Assembly (NCBI GenBank): GCA_020636225.1
Contig: JACJYI010000005.1
Location: forward strand, 310,001-374,000
Length of the DNA: 64,000 bases
Direction: 5' to 3'
From: Lewinellaceae bacterium
GTDB taxonomy: Bacteria > Bacteroidota > Bacteroidia > Chitinophagales > Saprospiraceae
This document shows, one piece after another, positions 34,497 through 44,500 of this stretch (the first letter of the stretch is position 1; the number at the start of each line of letters is the position of its first letter). Below the pieces are notes generated by a model that was not told the origin of the DNA, searched no databases, and worked only from the letters and a program-made list of their open reading frames with translations. A program made the position numbers and the translations under genes.

Positions 34497-35035
34497 GTCA
34501 GGACGATGCGCCACTGGTCAACCGGGTCGCCCAAAGCGGGCTGATCACCCTCAACCTGGAGGAGTACTATCCACGGGAACCTGTCGTGGTCATCGACCTG
34601 AAGGACTACCTGTTCCAGGGGCTGATCCTGCGTGAGAAGGAGTATCGGGAGCAATTGAAATCCTACGACTGGACTTCCCTGGCGGGCAAGCATCTGGTGG
34701 TGCATTGCAGCACCGACGCCATCATTCCGGTGTGGGCCTACATGCTGGTCACCGCACTGGCCACGCCCCATGCCCTGACGGTCAGCCTGTGTCAACCGGA
34801 AGAGTTCATCGTCCTGCACTATCAGAAGGCCCTGGCGGACCTGGATGTGGAGCGCTACCGCGGAGAGCGGATCGTCATCAAGGGATGCTCCGACCATCCG
34901 GTGCCGCCTTTTGCCTATGCCCTACTCACCGCGAAGCTTCAGCCTGTGGCCCAGAGTATCATGTTCGGTGAGCCCTGCTCCACTGTGCCTATCTTCAAGC
35001 GGCCGAGGGAGTTGAGGGTGGAGAGTGGGGAGTAG
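34493..35035 (+). CDS. DUF2480 family protein
   Basis: A 180-residue soluble protein matching DUF2480, a Bacteroidota-specific family of unknown function. Visible blocks are VNRVAQSGLITLNLEEYYPR, VVIDLKDYLFQGLILREKEY, VVHCSTDAIIPVWAYMLVT and CSDHPVPPFAYALLTAKLQP, closing with EPCSTVPIFKRP. Cys residues in VHCST and KGCSD could bind a metal. It overlaps scpB by 4 bp. The final residues RELRVESGE and the TAG stop are encoded by the start of the GAGAGTA heptamer array, so the natural stop has been replaced by repeat DNA. Confidence 0.9.
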   Translation: MSQDDAPLVNRVAQSGLITLNLEEYYPREPVVVIDLKDYLFQGLILREKEYREQLKSYDWTSLAGKHLVVHCSTDAIIPVWAYMLVTALATPHALTVSLCQPEEFIVLHYQKALADLDVERYRGERIVIKGCSDHPVPPFAYALLTAKLQPVAQSIMFGEPCSTVPIFKRPRELRVESGE

Positions 35036-35110
35036 AGGGTAGAGAGTGGAGAGTGGGGAGTAGAGAGTAGAGAGTAGAGAGTGGAGAGTGGAGTGAAGGG
35101 AGTGGAGAGT
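35010..35110 (+). repeat. Heptanucleotide repeat, GAGAGTA/GAGAGTG type
   Basis: About 14 units of 7 bp (GAGAGTA, GAGAGTG, GGGTAGA-like variants) begin inside the DUF2480 stop region. Further short arrays of the same unit separate the larger repeats at 35367-35400, 35655-35727 and 35981-36015. Confidence 0.9.
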
Positions 35111-36230
35111 AGAGAGGGCCCTGATTTTCAACTGTTTGGCAACCCTGCAAGGAATGATTGGTCGCGAGTAACGACCTGCAAACCTCGGAGAACCATCAGC
35201 CTTTCGCCCAGGGCAGATCAACGCCAGTGCAAGCCCTGAAGGGGCGCCATCTCTCAGGGTTGGGCATCGCCCAACCAACGCGATCAACCGCATCGGCAAG
35301 CCCTGAAGGGGCGGAATCAAACATTCCTGCCAGACTCGGGGACAGGTGTTCCGCGTGGGGCAGGGTGTAGAGGGTGGAGAGTAGGGAGTGGAGAGTAGAG
35401 AGGGCCCTGATTTTCAACCGTTTCGGGAGCCCCGCAGGTATTGAATGGTGGAGGGCGAATTCATAGGCCTTAGAGAGCCGTTTGCCTAAGTGAGTAGGTG
35501 ACATCAACACCTGAACAAGCCCTGAAGGGGCGCCATCTCTCAGGGTTGGGCATCGCCCAACCAACGTGATCAACAGGATGACAAGCCCTGAAGGGGCGCA
35601 ATCAAACATTCCCGCCAGACGCGGTGACAGGTGTTCCGCGTGGGGCAGGGTGTAGAGCGTGGAGAGTAGGGAGTGGAGAGTAGGGAGTGGAGAGTAGGGA
35701 GTGGAGAGTAGGGAGTGGAGAGTAGAGAGGGCCCTGATTTTCAACTGTTTGGCCAACCCTACAGGACATGAATGGCAGCCGGTGACGACCTGCAGAGCCC
35801 GGAGAGCCGATATTCTAAGGTGTAGGGGACATCAATGTCTTGACAAGCCCTGAAGGGGCGCCATCTCTCAGGGTTGGGCATCGCCCAACCAACGCGATCA
35901 ACCGCATGGGCAAGCCCTGAAGGGGCGGAATCAAACATTCCTGCCAGACTCGGGGACAGGTGTTCCGCGTGGGGCAGGGTGTAGAGAGTGGAGAGTAGGG
36001 AGTGGAGAGTAGAGAGGGCCCTGATTTTCAACCGTTTCGGGAGCCCCGCAGGTATTGAATGGTGGAGGGCGAATTCATAGGCCCTAGAGAGCCGTTTGCC
36101 CAAGTGTGTAGGTGACATCAACACCTGAACAAGCCCTGAAGGGGCGCCATATCCCAGGGTTGGGCATCGCCCAACCAACGTGATCAACCGGATGGCAAAG
36201 CCCTGAAGGGGCGTAATCTGACATCCGTCA
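35111..36230. repeat. Dimeric higher-order repeat, four subunits in A-B-A-B order
   Basis: The anchor AGAGGGCCCTGATTTTCAAC starts near 35113, 35400, 35725 and 36013 (spacings about 287, 325 and 288). Subunits 1 and 3 continue with CTGTTTGG and share text; subunits 2 and 4 continue with CGTTTCGGGAGCCCCGCAGG and share text. The true period is thus about 612 bp. Each subunit has two AAGCCCTGAAGGGGCG elements around a GGTTGGGC-ATC-GCCCAACC hairpin. No gene lies between DUF2480 and rpsF. Confidence 0.88.
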
Positions 36231-36315
36231 TCAGTCAACGGAGGCAAACAACACAAATGGCGAATGGCAATTCCAGCCAATGCACTATTTTTCAATGAAT
36301 TCGCTGCAATAGGCC

Positions 36316-36346
36316 TTGGCATTTTCGATGTCATTCCTTATCTTTG
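36316..36346 (+). promoter_or_regulatory. Bacteroidota-type promoter of the rpsF operon
   Basis: TTGG (36316-36319) and TATCTTTG (36339-36346) are separated by 19 bp, matching the -33 TTG and -7 TAnnTTTG consensus. The rpsF ATG is 43 bp downstream. Confidence 0.8.
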
Positions 36347-36389
36347 CAGCCGTTTTTTAACCAAGTTATCCATTTTACTACCAAAAGAC

Positions 36390-36848
36390 ATGCGTCATTA
36401 CGAAGTCACTTTCATCGTAGATCCAGTACTGTCGGGCGATGAAATTAAAACGACAGCTCAGGCTTATGTCGATATGCTGCAGCAGGAAGGCTGCACGATC
36501 GTACATAACGACGAGATGGGACTGCGCCAGTTGGCCTATCCCATTAAGAAGCGGAATTCCGGAGTATACTACTGCGTTGAGTTCTCATCTGAAACCGGTG
36601 CTTTCATTCCGAAAGTCGAGCTGGCCCTGAGCCGGGACGAGCGCATCATGCGCTTCCTGACCGTGGCCCTCGACAAGTATGGGGTCAAGTACAATGCGGA
36701 CAAGCGCGCTGGCCTCATCGGCAAGAAGCCGACAGCCAAGGCGGTTGCAACTGTAGAAGGCGAAGGGGTTGCCACCAAGAAGGCAGAACCTGCACCGAAG
36801 GCAGAACCGAAAGCCGCCGCACCTGCTCCTGTCCAGGAGGAGGAGTAA
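36390..36848 (+). CDS. rpsF: 30S ribosomal protein S6
   Basis: The start is MRHYEVTFIVDPVLSGDEIK (36390); the 42 upstream codons in frame include the promoter and are not coding. The S6 fold is complete, with MGLRQLAYPIKKRNSGVYYC and ELALSRDERIMRFLTVALDK. The protein is 152 residues, longer than usual because of an Ala/Pro/Lys/Glu-rich tail from about residue 112. Tails of this type are common in Bacteroidota S6. It is the first gene of the operon rpsF-rpsR-rplI, which assembles with S18 in the platform of the 30S subunit. Confidence 0.97.
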   Translation: MRHYEVTFIVDPVLSGDEIKTTAQAYVDMLQQEGCTIVHNDEMGLRQLAYPIKKRNSGVYYCVEFSSETGAFIPKVELALSRDERIMRFLTVALDKYGVKYNADKRAGLIGKKPTAKAVATVEGEGVATKKAEPAPKAEPKAAAPAPVQEEE

Positions 36849-36881
36849 ATCACCAGTTTCACCTTCTAAAACAACACGAAC

Positions 36882-37148
36882 ATGGCTTCAAGAGATGATA
36901 TCAAGTTCCTCAGCAATCCCAAGATCGGACAGAAGCGCACCAAGTATTGCCGCTTCCGGAAGTTCGGGATCAAGTATATCGATTACAAGGATCCGGAATT
37001 CCTGGTCCAATTCGTTAACGAACAGGGCAAACTGCTGCCTCGTCGGATCACGGGCAACTCACTGAAGTATCAGCGCAAAGTGTCCGCAGCCGTCAAGCGC
37101 GCCCGTCACCTGGCTATCCTGCCATTCGTGACTGACCTGCTCAAATAA
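36882..37148 (+). CDS. rpsR: 30S ribosomal protein S18
   Basis: An 88-residue S18 with the core YCRFRKFGIKYIDYKDPEFL, FVNEQGKLLPRRITGNSLKY and QRKVSAAVKRARHLAILPFV. The single N-terminal Cys suggests a form without a zinc site. It forms a heterodimer with S6 on the 30S subunit. The ATG is 33 bp after the rpsF stop. Confidence 0.97.
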   Translation: MASRDDIKFLSNPKIGQKRTKYCRFRKFGIKYIDYKDPEFLVQFVNEQGKLLPRRITGNSLKYQRKVSAAVKRARHLAILPFVTDLLK

Positions 37149-37175
37149 TTGTGAACCCGGTTAATACCCTGTATC

Positions 37176-37625
37176 ATGGAAATCATACTCTTAAAAGACG
37201 TCGATAATGTCGGCGATAAGCATACGATCGTCAAGGTCAAGGACGGTTTCGGTCGCAACTACCTGATCCCTCGTGGACTGGCCTTGGTCGCGAATTCCAC
37301 CAACCGCCGGAAACTCAACGAGATCATCCGCCTGGACGAACTCCAGGAGTCCAAGCGCCTGGATGTATACCAGGAAATGGCCAACAAACTGGCCGGGGCT
37401 ACCCTGCGCATCGGCGCCAAGGCCGGCACCAGTGGCAAGATCTTCGGTAGTGTCAACAACAGCCAGCTGGCTGCTGCCATCAAGGAGCAGTTCGAACTGG
37501 AGATCGAGCGCCGCAAGATCGAGATCCCTGAAGAGGTCAAGACCCTCGGCACCTACACGGCCAACATCAACCTGCACAAGGAGGTGAAGGCTACCGTGAC
37601 CTTCGAAGTCGTGGAGGATCAGTAA
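37176..37625 (+). CDS. rplI: 50S ribosomal protein L9
   Basis: A 149-residue L9: the N-terminal rRNA-binding domain MEIILLKDVDNVGDKHTIVK with DGFGRNYLIPRGLALVA, a linking helix (QEMANKLAGATLRIGAKAGT) and the C-terminal domain GSVNNSQLAAAIKEQFELEI. It is the last gene of the operon, 27 bp after rpsR, and is followed by a strong terminator. Confidence 0.97.
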   Translation: MEIILLKDVDNVGDKHTIVKVKDGFGRNYLIPRGLALVANSTNRRKLNEIIRLDELQESKRLDVYQEMANKLAGATLRIGAKAGTSGKIFGSVNNSQLAAAIKEQFELEIERRKIEIPEEVKTLGTYTANINLHKEVKATVTFEVVEDQ

Positions 37626-37646
37626 TCCTGTCCGCCGCAGCATAGG

Positions 37647-37682
37647 AAAAAAGCCGTTCACCCTTCGTGGACGGCTTTTTTT
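37647..37682 (+). terminator. Rho-independent terminator of rpsF-rpsR-rplI
   Basis: GCCGTTCAC pairs with GTGGACGGC around CCTTC, with a preceding A-run and a trailing run of T. It starts 21 bp past the rplI stop. Confidence 0.93.
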
Positions 37683-37780
37683 GTGGCATTGGGGCAGATC
37701 CATCCATGTCAACCATCGCGTATCTTCGATGGACATACGGCACACGTGTGGAAACGCGTTCCATTCCAAATCCCTCCGCC

Positions 37781-38572
37781 ATGCAGATCGTTCAGGTATT
37801 GTTCTTCTTTTCGATGTTCCTCCTGTCCTGTGGCCAGTCCTCTCCTGCCGGAGGGGAAAGTATGATGCAGGCCGAAATGGCTCCGGCACCGGCGGATCGC
37901 AAGATGTCGGCCGACGAATCCACCATGCCTCGGAAAAAGATCCGCAATGGCAACCTGCGCTTGCGGGTGGATGACGTCCGCGCCGCGGCGGCCGATATCC
38001 GTGCCCGGGTCCTGGCCATGGGCGGCGAGATCCAGGACGAGCAGGAGAACAGTTACGATCGCACCCGGGAGATCTATCTCACCCTTCGGGTCCCTGCCGC
38101 CCGCCTGGATTCGCTGATGACGGACCTTTGCCGGGATGCCGGTCAGGTGGAAAACCGCTCGGTCAGTGAATCGGATATCACGGAGGTCTATTACGACACC
38201 GACGCCCGGCTGACCCAGAAACGGGCCCTGGAAACGCGCTATCTGGAGATCCTCAAAGAGGCCCGCTCCGTGGAGGACATGCTGGCCATCGAGCGTGAAC
38301 TCAATCAGGTGCGCAGTGACATCGAATCGATGGATGGGCAGATGCGCATGTACGACAAGCAGGTGGCCATGAGCACGCTGGTGGTCTCCCTGGTCACAGT
38401 GCAATCGGGCATGGACAATTTCTTTGGTGAACTGGGCCGGGCATTCGGGCAGGGGTGGACGCTCCTGCTCCAGTTCCTGCTGTTCCTGGCCCGGGGCTGG
38501 GCGGTGATCCTCTTCCTCGGTGGAGCGTTCTGGCTGTGGCGTGCCTGGCGGAACAGGCGTGCCGGCAGATAG
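37781..38572 (+). CDS. DUF4349 lipoprotein with C-terminal membrane helix
   Basis: The start is MQIVQVLFFFSMFLLSC (37781), a lipoprotein signal with Cys17; the upstream in-frame sequence overlaps the rplI terminator. The DUF4349 part covers residues 45-260: NGNLRLRVDDVRAAAADIRA, GGEIQDEQENSYD, LTLRVPAARLDSLMTDL, then VYYDTDARLTQKRALETRYL and a coiled coil through MLAIERELNQVRSDIES. The C-terminus holds one strong membrane helix (WTLLLQFLLFLARGWAVILF) and a basic tail. Homologues are envelope proteins of unknown function; having both a lipid anchor and a membrane helix suggests a periplasmic loop tethered at both ends (inference). Confidence 0.88.
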   Translation: MQIVQVLFFFSMFLLSCGQSSPAGGESMMQAEMAPAPADRKMSADESTMPRKKIRNGNLRLRVDDVRAAAADIRARVLAMGGEIQDEQENSYDRTREIYLTLRVPAARLDSLMTDLCRDAGQVENRSVSESDITEVYYDTDARLTQKRALETRYLEILKEARSVEDMLAIERELNQVRSDIESMDGQMRMYDKQVAMSTLVVSLVTVQSGMDNFFGELGRAFGQGWTLLLQFLLFLARGWAVILFLGGAFWLWRAWRNRRAGR

Positions 38573-38579
38573 GCGAAGG

Positions 38580-39440
38580 TTACGGACGCTGACGGGCCAG
38601 CCGATCGGGGAAGAACCAGGCTACCGCTTCGGGAAAGGCCTTCGACCAGTTCTTCTCGTTATGATTCTTATGCCGGACCCTCCGCAAGGTAACCGCCTCG
38701 GGGGGAAGGCCGGCTTCCTGCAGGATGGAGGCCATCCGCATGGTCGCCCGCAGTTGGCCTTTGCCTTCCCGGGTGCCGGTGGACAGAAAGATGCGGTAGG
38801 GGAATCCCGCCGGGTGTGCCTCGGCCAGGTCATAACAAGCTTCCGACCACCAGTACGACGTGGACAGGGCTCCGACCAGCCCAAAGGTCTCCGGATGGGT
38901 GAATCCAGCGGCCATGGCCATCAGACCGCCCAGGGAGGCCCCCATGATACCGGTATGTTCAGGGTCCGGAAGGGTGAAAAAGTGTTCATCGATATACGGC
39001 TTGAGGTAATGGACCAGGAAGTCGATGGTGCGGGCGCCCTCGCCTCCCTGGTGAACAGGGTGAGGCCAGGGAGTGTACTCGGCCACCCGATGCGGGCCTC
39101 CATGGTCGATGGCCACCACGATGATCCCCGAAAATCCCCCTTGTTCCATCCGGAAAAGGGATTCATCCACATGCCATTCTCCGATATAGCTGGTGGCATC
39201 ATCGAAGATGTTCTGGCCATCCAGCAGGTAAAGGACTGGATATCGATCACCCGAGGTATCATAGTCGGTCGGAAGGTATAGCCAGATCCTCCGGCAGGTA
39301 TCCAGTGGGGGCATGTCAAAACAGTCGGACAGGATGCTGACTTGCGGGTTGGCCGTGGATTGGGCCATGGTCGGGAGATGCAGAACGAACGCTAACCAAA
39401 GAAGCAAGGAAAACCGCCAGAGAAGATGGGAAGGAGCCAT
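38580..39440 (-). CDS. Secreted alpha/beta-hydrolase, esterase D/putative esterase family
   Basis: The start is MAPSHLLWRFSLLLWLAFVL (39440), a signal peptide; the 22 codons upstream overlap the neighbouring gene's end. The mature enzyme has the esterase fold: RRIWLYLPTDYDTSGDRYPV, LYLLDGQNIFDDATSYIGEW, the oxyanion region IIVVAIDHGG and the nucleophile elbow TGIMGASLGGLMAMAAG with Ser in GASLGG. The catalytic His is probably in RVRHKNHNEKNW. Homologues hydrolyse carbohydrate or siderophore esters. It lies 29 bp after the YgjP-like gene on the same strand and is probably in its operon. Confidence 0.87.
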   Translation of the reverse strand: MAPSHLLWRFSLLLWLAFVLHLPTMAQSTANPQVSILSDCFDMPPLDTCRRIWLYLPTDYDTSGDRYPVLYLLDGQNIFDDATSYIGEWHVDESLFRMEQGGFSGIIVVAIDHGGPHRVAEYTPWPHPVHQGGEGARTIDFLVHYLKPYIDEHFFTLPDPEHTGIMGASLGGLMAMAAGFTHPETFGLVGALSTSYWWSEACYDLAEAHPAGFPYRIFLSTGTREGKGQLRATMRMASILQEAGLPPEAVTLRRVRHKNHNEKNWSKAFPEAVAWFFPDRLARQRP

Positions 39441-39469
39441 AAACAGGTTGGATTCTGAGAGCATCCGGC

Positions 39470-40252
39470 TCAATAGCTCATGCCGGCGCCGTGGTCTTTC
39501 AGCCATTTCTCCGCCCGCTCATAGTCGGGCATGGCCCTGGCCACCTGTTTCCAGAAGCGGGGGGAGTGGTTCATCTCCACCAGGTGGGCAAGTTCATGAA
39601 TGATCACGTAATCCAGGACGAACGCCGGGGCGAAGAGCAACCGGGTGGACAGGTTGATATTCCCTTTGCTGGAACAGGAGCCCCAGTTGGAGTGATTGTA
39701 CTTCAGGCTGACCGACGCGATGCTTTTCTGAAAATGGAGATCGTTCAGTACATGCACCCGGGCGGTGACCTCCGGCAGGAAATCAGCCCCGATGATCCGG
39801 CTGAGCAATGTCTCGATCACCGGACCCAACTGGATGTCGCTGGCTCCGAAGGGGACCTTGAACACCAGGTTGCGATCGGCGCCCAGCTTGCCGGTCACGG
39901 TCTTGCGATCCGACTCGTAGATGAACCGGATCACGTACCGGCGCTGGCCCACTTTCAGGATCTGCCCGTGATGGTACACCTTGGGACAGAACCGCTCGAA
40001 CCGGTCAGGATGCTTGTCCAGTTGATGAATGATCCACTGCCGGAACTTCCGGATCTGCAGCTCCTGGTCCTGGGAGGAGATCATGGTGGAAATGCGCAGG
40101 ATGGCCGCCGATTTGCCCAGGGATACCCGGCTGTTGGGCCGCGCCTCCCGGATCACCTCCACCGGTACCCGAAACTGGCCGTGTTCCAGCACATACTTCT
40201 CCTTCAGGGGTTTTGCCTGGATCTTGTTTCGCAAAGAGGACAATAGGCCCAT
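39470..40252 (-). CDS. YgjP-like (DUF45/SprT-like) zinc metallopeptidase
   Basis: A 260-residue cytoplasmic protein. The zinc site is VIIHELAHLVEMNHSPRFWK, that is HELAH plus a downstream His, and the characteristic preceding block SNWGSCSSKGNINLSTRLLF is present. The N-terminal 140 residues are longer than in typical YgjP proteins and contain QWIIHQLDKHPDRFER and GQRRYVIRFIYESDRKTVTG. YgjP proteins are often linked to restriction systems but here the neighbours are an esterase and serC. The substrate is unknown. Confidence 0.88.
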   Translation of the reverse strand: MGLLSSLRNKIQAKPLKEKYVLEHGQFRVPVEVIREARPNSRVSLGKSAAILRISTMISSQDQELQIRKFRQWIIHQLDKHPDRFERFCPKVYHHGQILKVGQRRYVIRFIYESDRKTVTGKLGADRNLVFKVPFGASDIQLGPVIETLLSRIIGADFLPEVTARVHVLNDLHFQKSIASVSLKYNHSNWGSCSSKGNINLSTRLLFAPAFVLDYVIIHELAHLVEMNHSPRFWKQVARAMPDYERAEKWLKDHGAGMSY

Positions 40253-40263
40253 GGGTTAGGAAT

Positions 40264-40325
40264 GAAATCTCAAATCACAAGCACCAAATCACAAACAAAA
40301 TCCAAATTCAAATATCAAAAAGTCA
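40264..40325 (+). repeat. Heptanucleotide repeat, CAAATCN type
   Basis: About nine degenerate 7-bp units (GAAATCT, CAAATCA, CAAGCAC, CAAATCA, CAAACAA and drifted forms) follow the YgjP-like start, in the 150-bp gap before the serC stop. Confidence 0.75.
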
Positions 40326-40407
40326 AACAATGTCCGTATCGGTCATTGTTAATTCGGATTTCGAATTTTTTTGGAATTTGGGATTTGTTTTTTGGAATTT
40401 TTCCTTG

Positions 40408-41496
40408 TTATCCGTGCTTCCTCGCAAACGTTTGCATTACCTCCACCAGGGCATGGACGCTGCCCAGCTCGAGGGCATTGTACATGGAGGCCCGGAAGCC
40501 ACCGACCGATCGGTGTCCCTTCAATCCTACGATCCCGGCAGCCTTGCAATCGGCCAGGAAGGCGTCGTTGAGGCTGTCGTCGCTGAGGACGAAGGTGGCA
40601 TTCATCCAGGAACGATCTTCCGTGGCGGTGGTGCCATGGAAGAGCGGATTGGCATCGATCTCCGTGTAGAGCGCCTGGGCCTTGGCAAAGTTCCGGGCTT
40701 CCATGGCGTCCAGTCCACCCTGGGCCTTCACCCAGCGCATGGTCAGCATGCTGACATAGATCGGGAACACCGGTGGGGTGTTGTACATCGACCCCTTCTT
40801 GATATGCGTGCGGTAGTCCAGCATGGTGGGAATATGGCGGTTCACCTTGCCCAGCATATCCTCCCGGACGATGACCAGGGTGACCCCGGCAGGACCCATA
40901 TTCTTCTGGGCCCCGGCGTAGATCATGCCGAAACGCTCGATGGGTACCGGGCGGCTGAAGATATCGGAGGACATGTCACAGACGATGGGCACATTGGTTT
41001 CCGGCCAGTCGAACAGCTGGGTGCCGTAAATGGTATTGTTGGAGGTCAGATGCAGGTACCTGGCATCCGCCGGGATGGGATATCCCTTGGGGACATGGCG
41101 AAACTGGTCGCTTTCCGAACTGGCCACCACCTCGATCTTGCCATAGGCCTGAGCTTCCTTGATGGCATTGCTGGCCCAGGTGCCGGTGTTGACATAGGCC
41201 GCGGTCTCTCCATCATTCAACAGGTTCATCGGCACGTTGAAGAACTGGCTGCTGGCTCCTCCACCGACGAACAGGACCTGGTAGTTGTCGGGCAGTGAGA
41301 GGATCTCTCGCACCAGGGCAAGCGCCTCATCCATGACCGCTACGAAATCCGCTCCACGATGGGACATTTCCAGTAGGGACAGGCCGGTATTGTTGAAGTT
41401 GAGACAGGCCTGGGCCGCCTCGGCGAAAACCTCTTTCGGAAGGATGGCCGGTCCGGCGGAGAAATTGTGCTTGGTCTGGATGGCAGTGGTGCTCAT
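40408..41496 (-). CDS. serC: 3-phosphoserine aminotransferase
   Basis: The start is MSTTAIQTKHNFSAGPAILP (41496); the track to 41517 adds seven unconserved codons. SerC converts 3-phosphohydroxypyruvate and glutamate to phosphoserine in serine synthesis, with PLP. Family landmarks: HNFSAGPAILPKEVF, LSLLEMSHRGADFVAVMDEA, VLFVGGGASSQFF, the PLP-Lys motif IYAGAQKNMGPAGVTLV, PTMLDYRTHIKKGSMYNTPP and the C-terminal GHRSVGGFRASMYNAL. The length is normal for the family. serA is not in the window. It is divergent from the giant-protein array. Confidence 0.96.
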   Translation of the reverse strand: MSTTAIQTKHNFSAGPAILPKEVFAEAAQACLNFNNTGLSLLEMSHRGADFVAVMDEALALVREILSLPDNYQVLFVGGGASSQFFNVPMNLLNDGETAAYVNTGTWASNAIKEAQAYGKIEVVASSESDQFRHVPKGYPIPADARYLHLTSNNTIYGTQLFDWPETNVPIVCDMSSDIFSRPVPIERFGMIYAGAQKNMGPAGVTLVIVREDMLGKVNRHIPTMLDYRTHIKKGSMYNTPPVFPIYVSMLTMRWVKAQGGLDAMEARNFAKAQALYTEIDANPLFHGTTATEDRSWMNATFVLSDDSLNDAFLADCKAAGIVGLKGHRSVGGFRASMYNALELGSVHALVEVMQTFARKHG

Positions 41497-41514
41497 GTGG
41501 AAGGAGATTTTGGG

Positions 41515-41522
41515 CAAAGGTA
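41515..41522 (-). promoter_or_regulatory. TAnnTTTG -7 promoter motif of serC
   Basis: TACCTTTG on the minus strand lies 18 bp before the serC ATG. No clear -33 element is visible. Confidence 0.6.
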
Positions 41523-41542
41523 GGTGATGACTTCAGAATCCG

Positions 41543-44500
41543 GTGATGATTTCCACCCAACCAAGGGAACTTCATCGTATTTTAACCGGCGTGAAACGTG
41601 GCATTCTCCTCCTGTTCCTACTCCTGGCCGCCGGGCTCATCCATGCCCAACCGGCATGTGTCTCGGCCAACTGTTGCTGTGGCGACCCGGTGGAGGTCGG
41701 TGTGCCCTGTGGTGATTTTGAGGCGCCCCCCTATGCCAACCCCATCATCGTCTACTTCCCCGGGGAGATGTTCTGCGACTGGACGGTGTATTCCGGCTCG
41801 ATCGACGTGTTGGGACCCAATTACAGCAACTGGGCATCCGGCAATCCGAACGGAGCCACCCAGTTCATCGACCTGCACGGCAACACCCCTGGCAGCTTTG
41901 GCACCACCCTTACGGGGATGGTCCCCGGCTACAGTTATACCCTGGTGTTCTGGTATGCCAAGAACGCCGGTGCCCCTACGGCCAACTGCCAGGTGGAGAT
42001 CGCCAACGGCGCATGGCTGGACGAGACATTCACCGCCACCAATAACGGGGCAGATGGCTGGCTGGAGAAATGCATGACCTTCACGGCACAGGCCGCTACC
42101 GCCAATCTCCGGTTTACGGGTTCAAGCCCGGTGACGGCCGGCGGTGTCCTGCTGGATGACATCACCCTGTGGGGATGCCCGTTGGATGAAGAGCCTCCCA
42201 CGATCGGTTTTACCCCGCCCTCCCCCCTCATCCTGGAATGTGACCAACCCATCCCGCCGCCTGACGACCTGCAGGTGACCGACAACTGCTCAGCCCAGGT
42301 GATGATGACCTTTGACGAGCAGAGCCAGAACCAGGCCTGCTTCTATACCATCGAACGCAGCTGGGTCTTTGCCGACGAATGCGGGAACACCAGTACTGCC
42401 GAGCAGGTCATCGATGTCGTCGATACCCAGGCGCCCCTTTTCGATATCGAGCCCGGAAATTTCATATCCGAATGCGGCGACGATTTCCTGCTGCAATTCT
42501 ACGAATGGATCCAGTCGAACGGAGGCGGCTACGTGGTGGACAATTGTGACATGGACGTCGAGTGGACGGCCGATTACCTGCAGGAGCCCAGCGGACTGTG
42601 TGGCTCAACCCCTGTCACCTTCTCCGTGACGGATGATTGCGGGAATACCAACTCCATCCTGGTGGAATTCCTCATCCAGGACCTGGACCCGCCCGTACTC
42701 CTCACCCCGGCGGAGGATGTGACCGTTTTCTGTTCGCCCGATCCCATGGGGGATCTCGATGCCTGGCTGCTGTTGCTCGGCGGCGCTACGGCGGAGGATG
42801 CCTGCGATCCCCTGACCTGGAGCCATGATTTTGACGGCGACTATTCACCGGCCATCATCCCGGTCACCTTCACCGCCACCGATGGATGCGGCAATGCCGT
42901 GGCGACCACGGCGATCTTCGTCCAGGTGACCAGTTCGGATACCCTTTTTACGTCCGGATTGACCTGCGATCCGTTGCTGGTCGGCGCCGATACGGTGTCA
43001 GTGACCCAGGAAGGGTGTGAAACGGTCACCATTACCACCATCCAGCTGGCGCCCTCGGACACCCTCTATCTTAGTGCGTCAACCTGTGATCCCCAGCTGG
43101 TGGGATCGGACACCCTATTTTACAACAATCAATTCGGATGCGACAGCCTGCGGATCACCCAGACCAGCCTGTTGCCATCCGACCAGACCCAGCTTCAGGT
43201 GACCACCTGCGATCCCGGCCAGGTTGGGCAGGATTCCCTTCTCCTTCAGAACCAATACGGCTGCGACAGCCTGGTCATTACCCAGACGGTCCTCCTGCCC
43301 TCGAATACCCAGACCCTGCAGCTGTATACCTGCGATCCGCAGGCGGCTGGTCTGGATACCCTCTATTTGACCAACCAGTACGGATGTGACAGCACGGTCT
43401 TCATCACCACAACGTACACAGGCACATACCAGGCGACGGCCACCGTGCTGATCTGTGGTCAGGGGGTCGATTATCTGGATACCCTGGTGGTGACCTCGGG
43501 TCCGTGCGACAGCCTGTTCATTACCCAATACCAATACATCCCCTTGGATACCACCTGGCTGACCGGGTCGACCTGCCAGGTTAGCCAGGCGGGAACCTTT
43601 GTGCTGGTCCTGCCCGACCAGTTCGGCTGCGACAGCACGATCATCACGGTCGTAGCCCTGCAACCGTCGGATACCACACTGGTGGAAGGGGTGACCTGCA
43701 ACAAGGCGGACGAGTTCTATGATGCCCAGACATTGACCAACCAGTGGGGTTGTGACAGTGTGGTGTGGACAGCGATCATCTATATCGGGGTAGATACGCA
43801 GTACCTCCAGCAAACCACCTGTGATCCGGCCCTGGCCGGGATCCAGACCGTGGTCATTCCCGGGCCGTTTTGCGATACGGTCCGAGTGATCGAGACGACC
43901 CTGGTCCAGGAAGTGGTGACCACCTTGGTCAATGTGGTCTGCGGGCCACCCGGCCTGCCGGCCGACACCCTGTACTTTTCCGGTACCAATGGGTGCGATA
44001 GCCTGGTCATCATCCAATATGACTATCAGGAGGTTGATGCAGAGGCAGAGGTGCAGGATGAGACCTGCCAGGGTTGGCAAGACGGGCAGATCAGTGTCTC
44101 CGGGATCACCGGTGGATTGCCCCCCTATACGTTTCAGCTGAATAGCGGCGCATGGCAGAACACAACACTGTTCTCCGGCTTGTCTCCCGGGGCATACCAG
44201 GTGATCGTTGCGGATCAACAGGGATGCCGGGATACACTGGCAGGGCTGTCGATCGGTACAGGCCCCACACTGGTGATGGATGCGGGTGCGGACCTGCTGG
44301 TGGACATCGGGGCGCTGGTGGACCTGTCGGTGCAGGTCAGTGACCCGCTCGCCCAGGTGACCTGGACGGCAATCGATCCGATCGATTGTCCATCCTGTGT
44401 GCAGACGGTGATCGGTCCGATCACTTCGGATCAGACGGTCGTCGTCAGCGGGATCAGTCAGGAAGGATGTCCGGGTTCTGACCAGATCCTTCTCCAGACC

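Noticed and set aside
35196..36334. Two minus-strand ORFs (186 and 191 codons) in the repeat region before rpsF
   Set aside because: They only translate the higher-order repeat and heptamers, giving the same peptide several times; typical spurious ORFs of CCCTGAAGGGG-type repeats.
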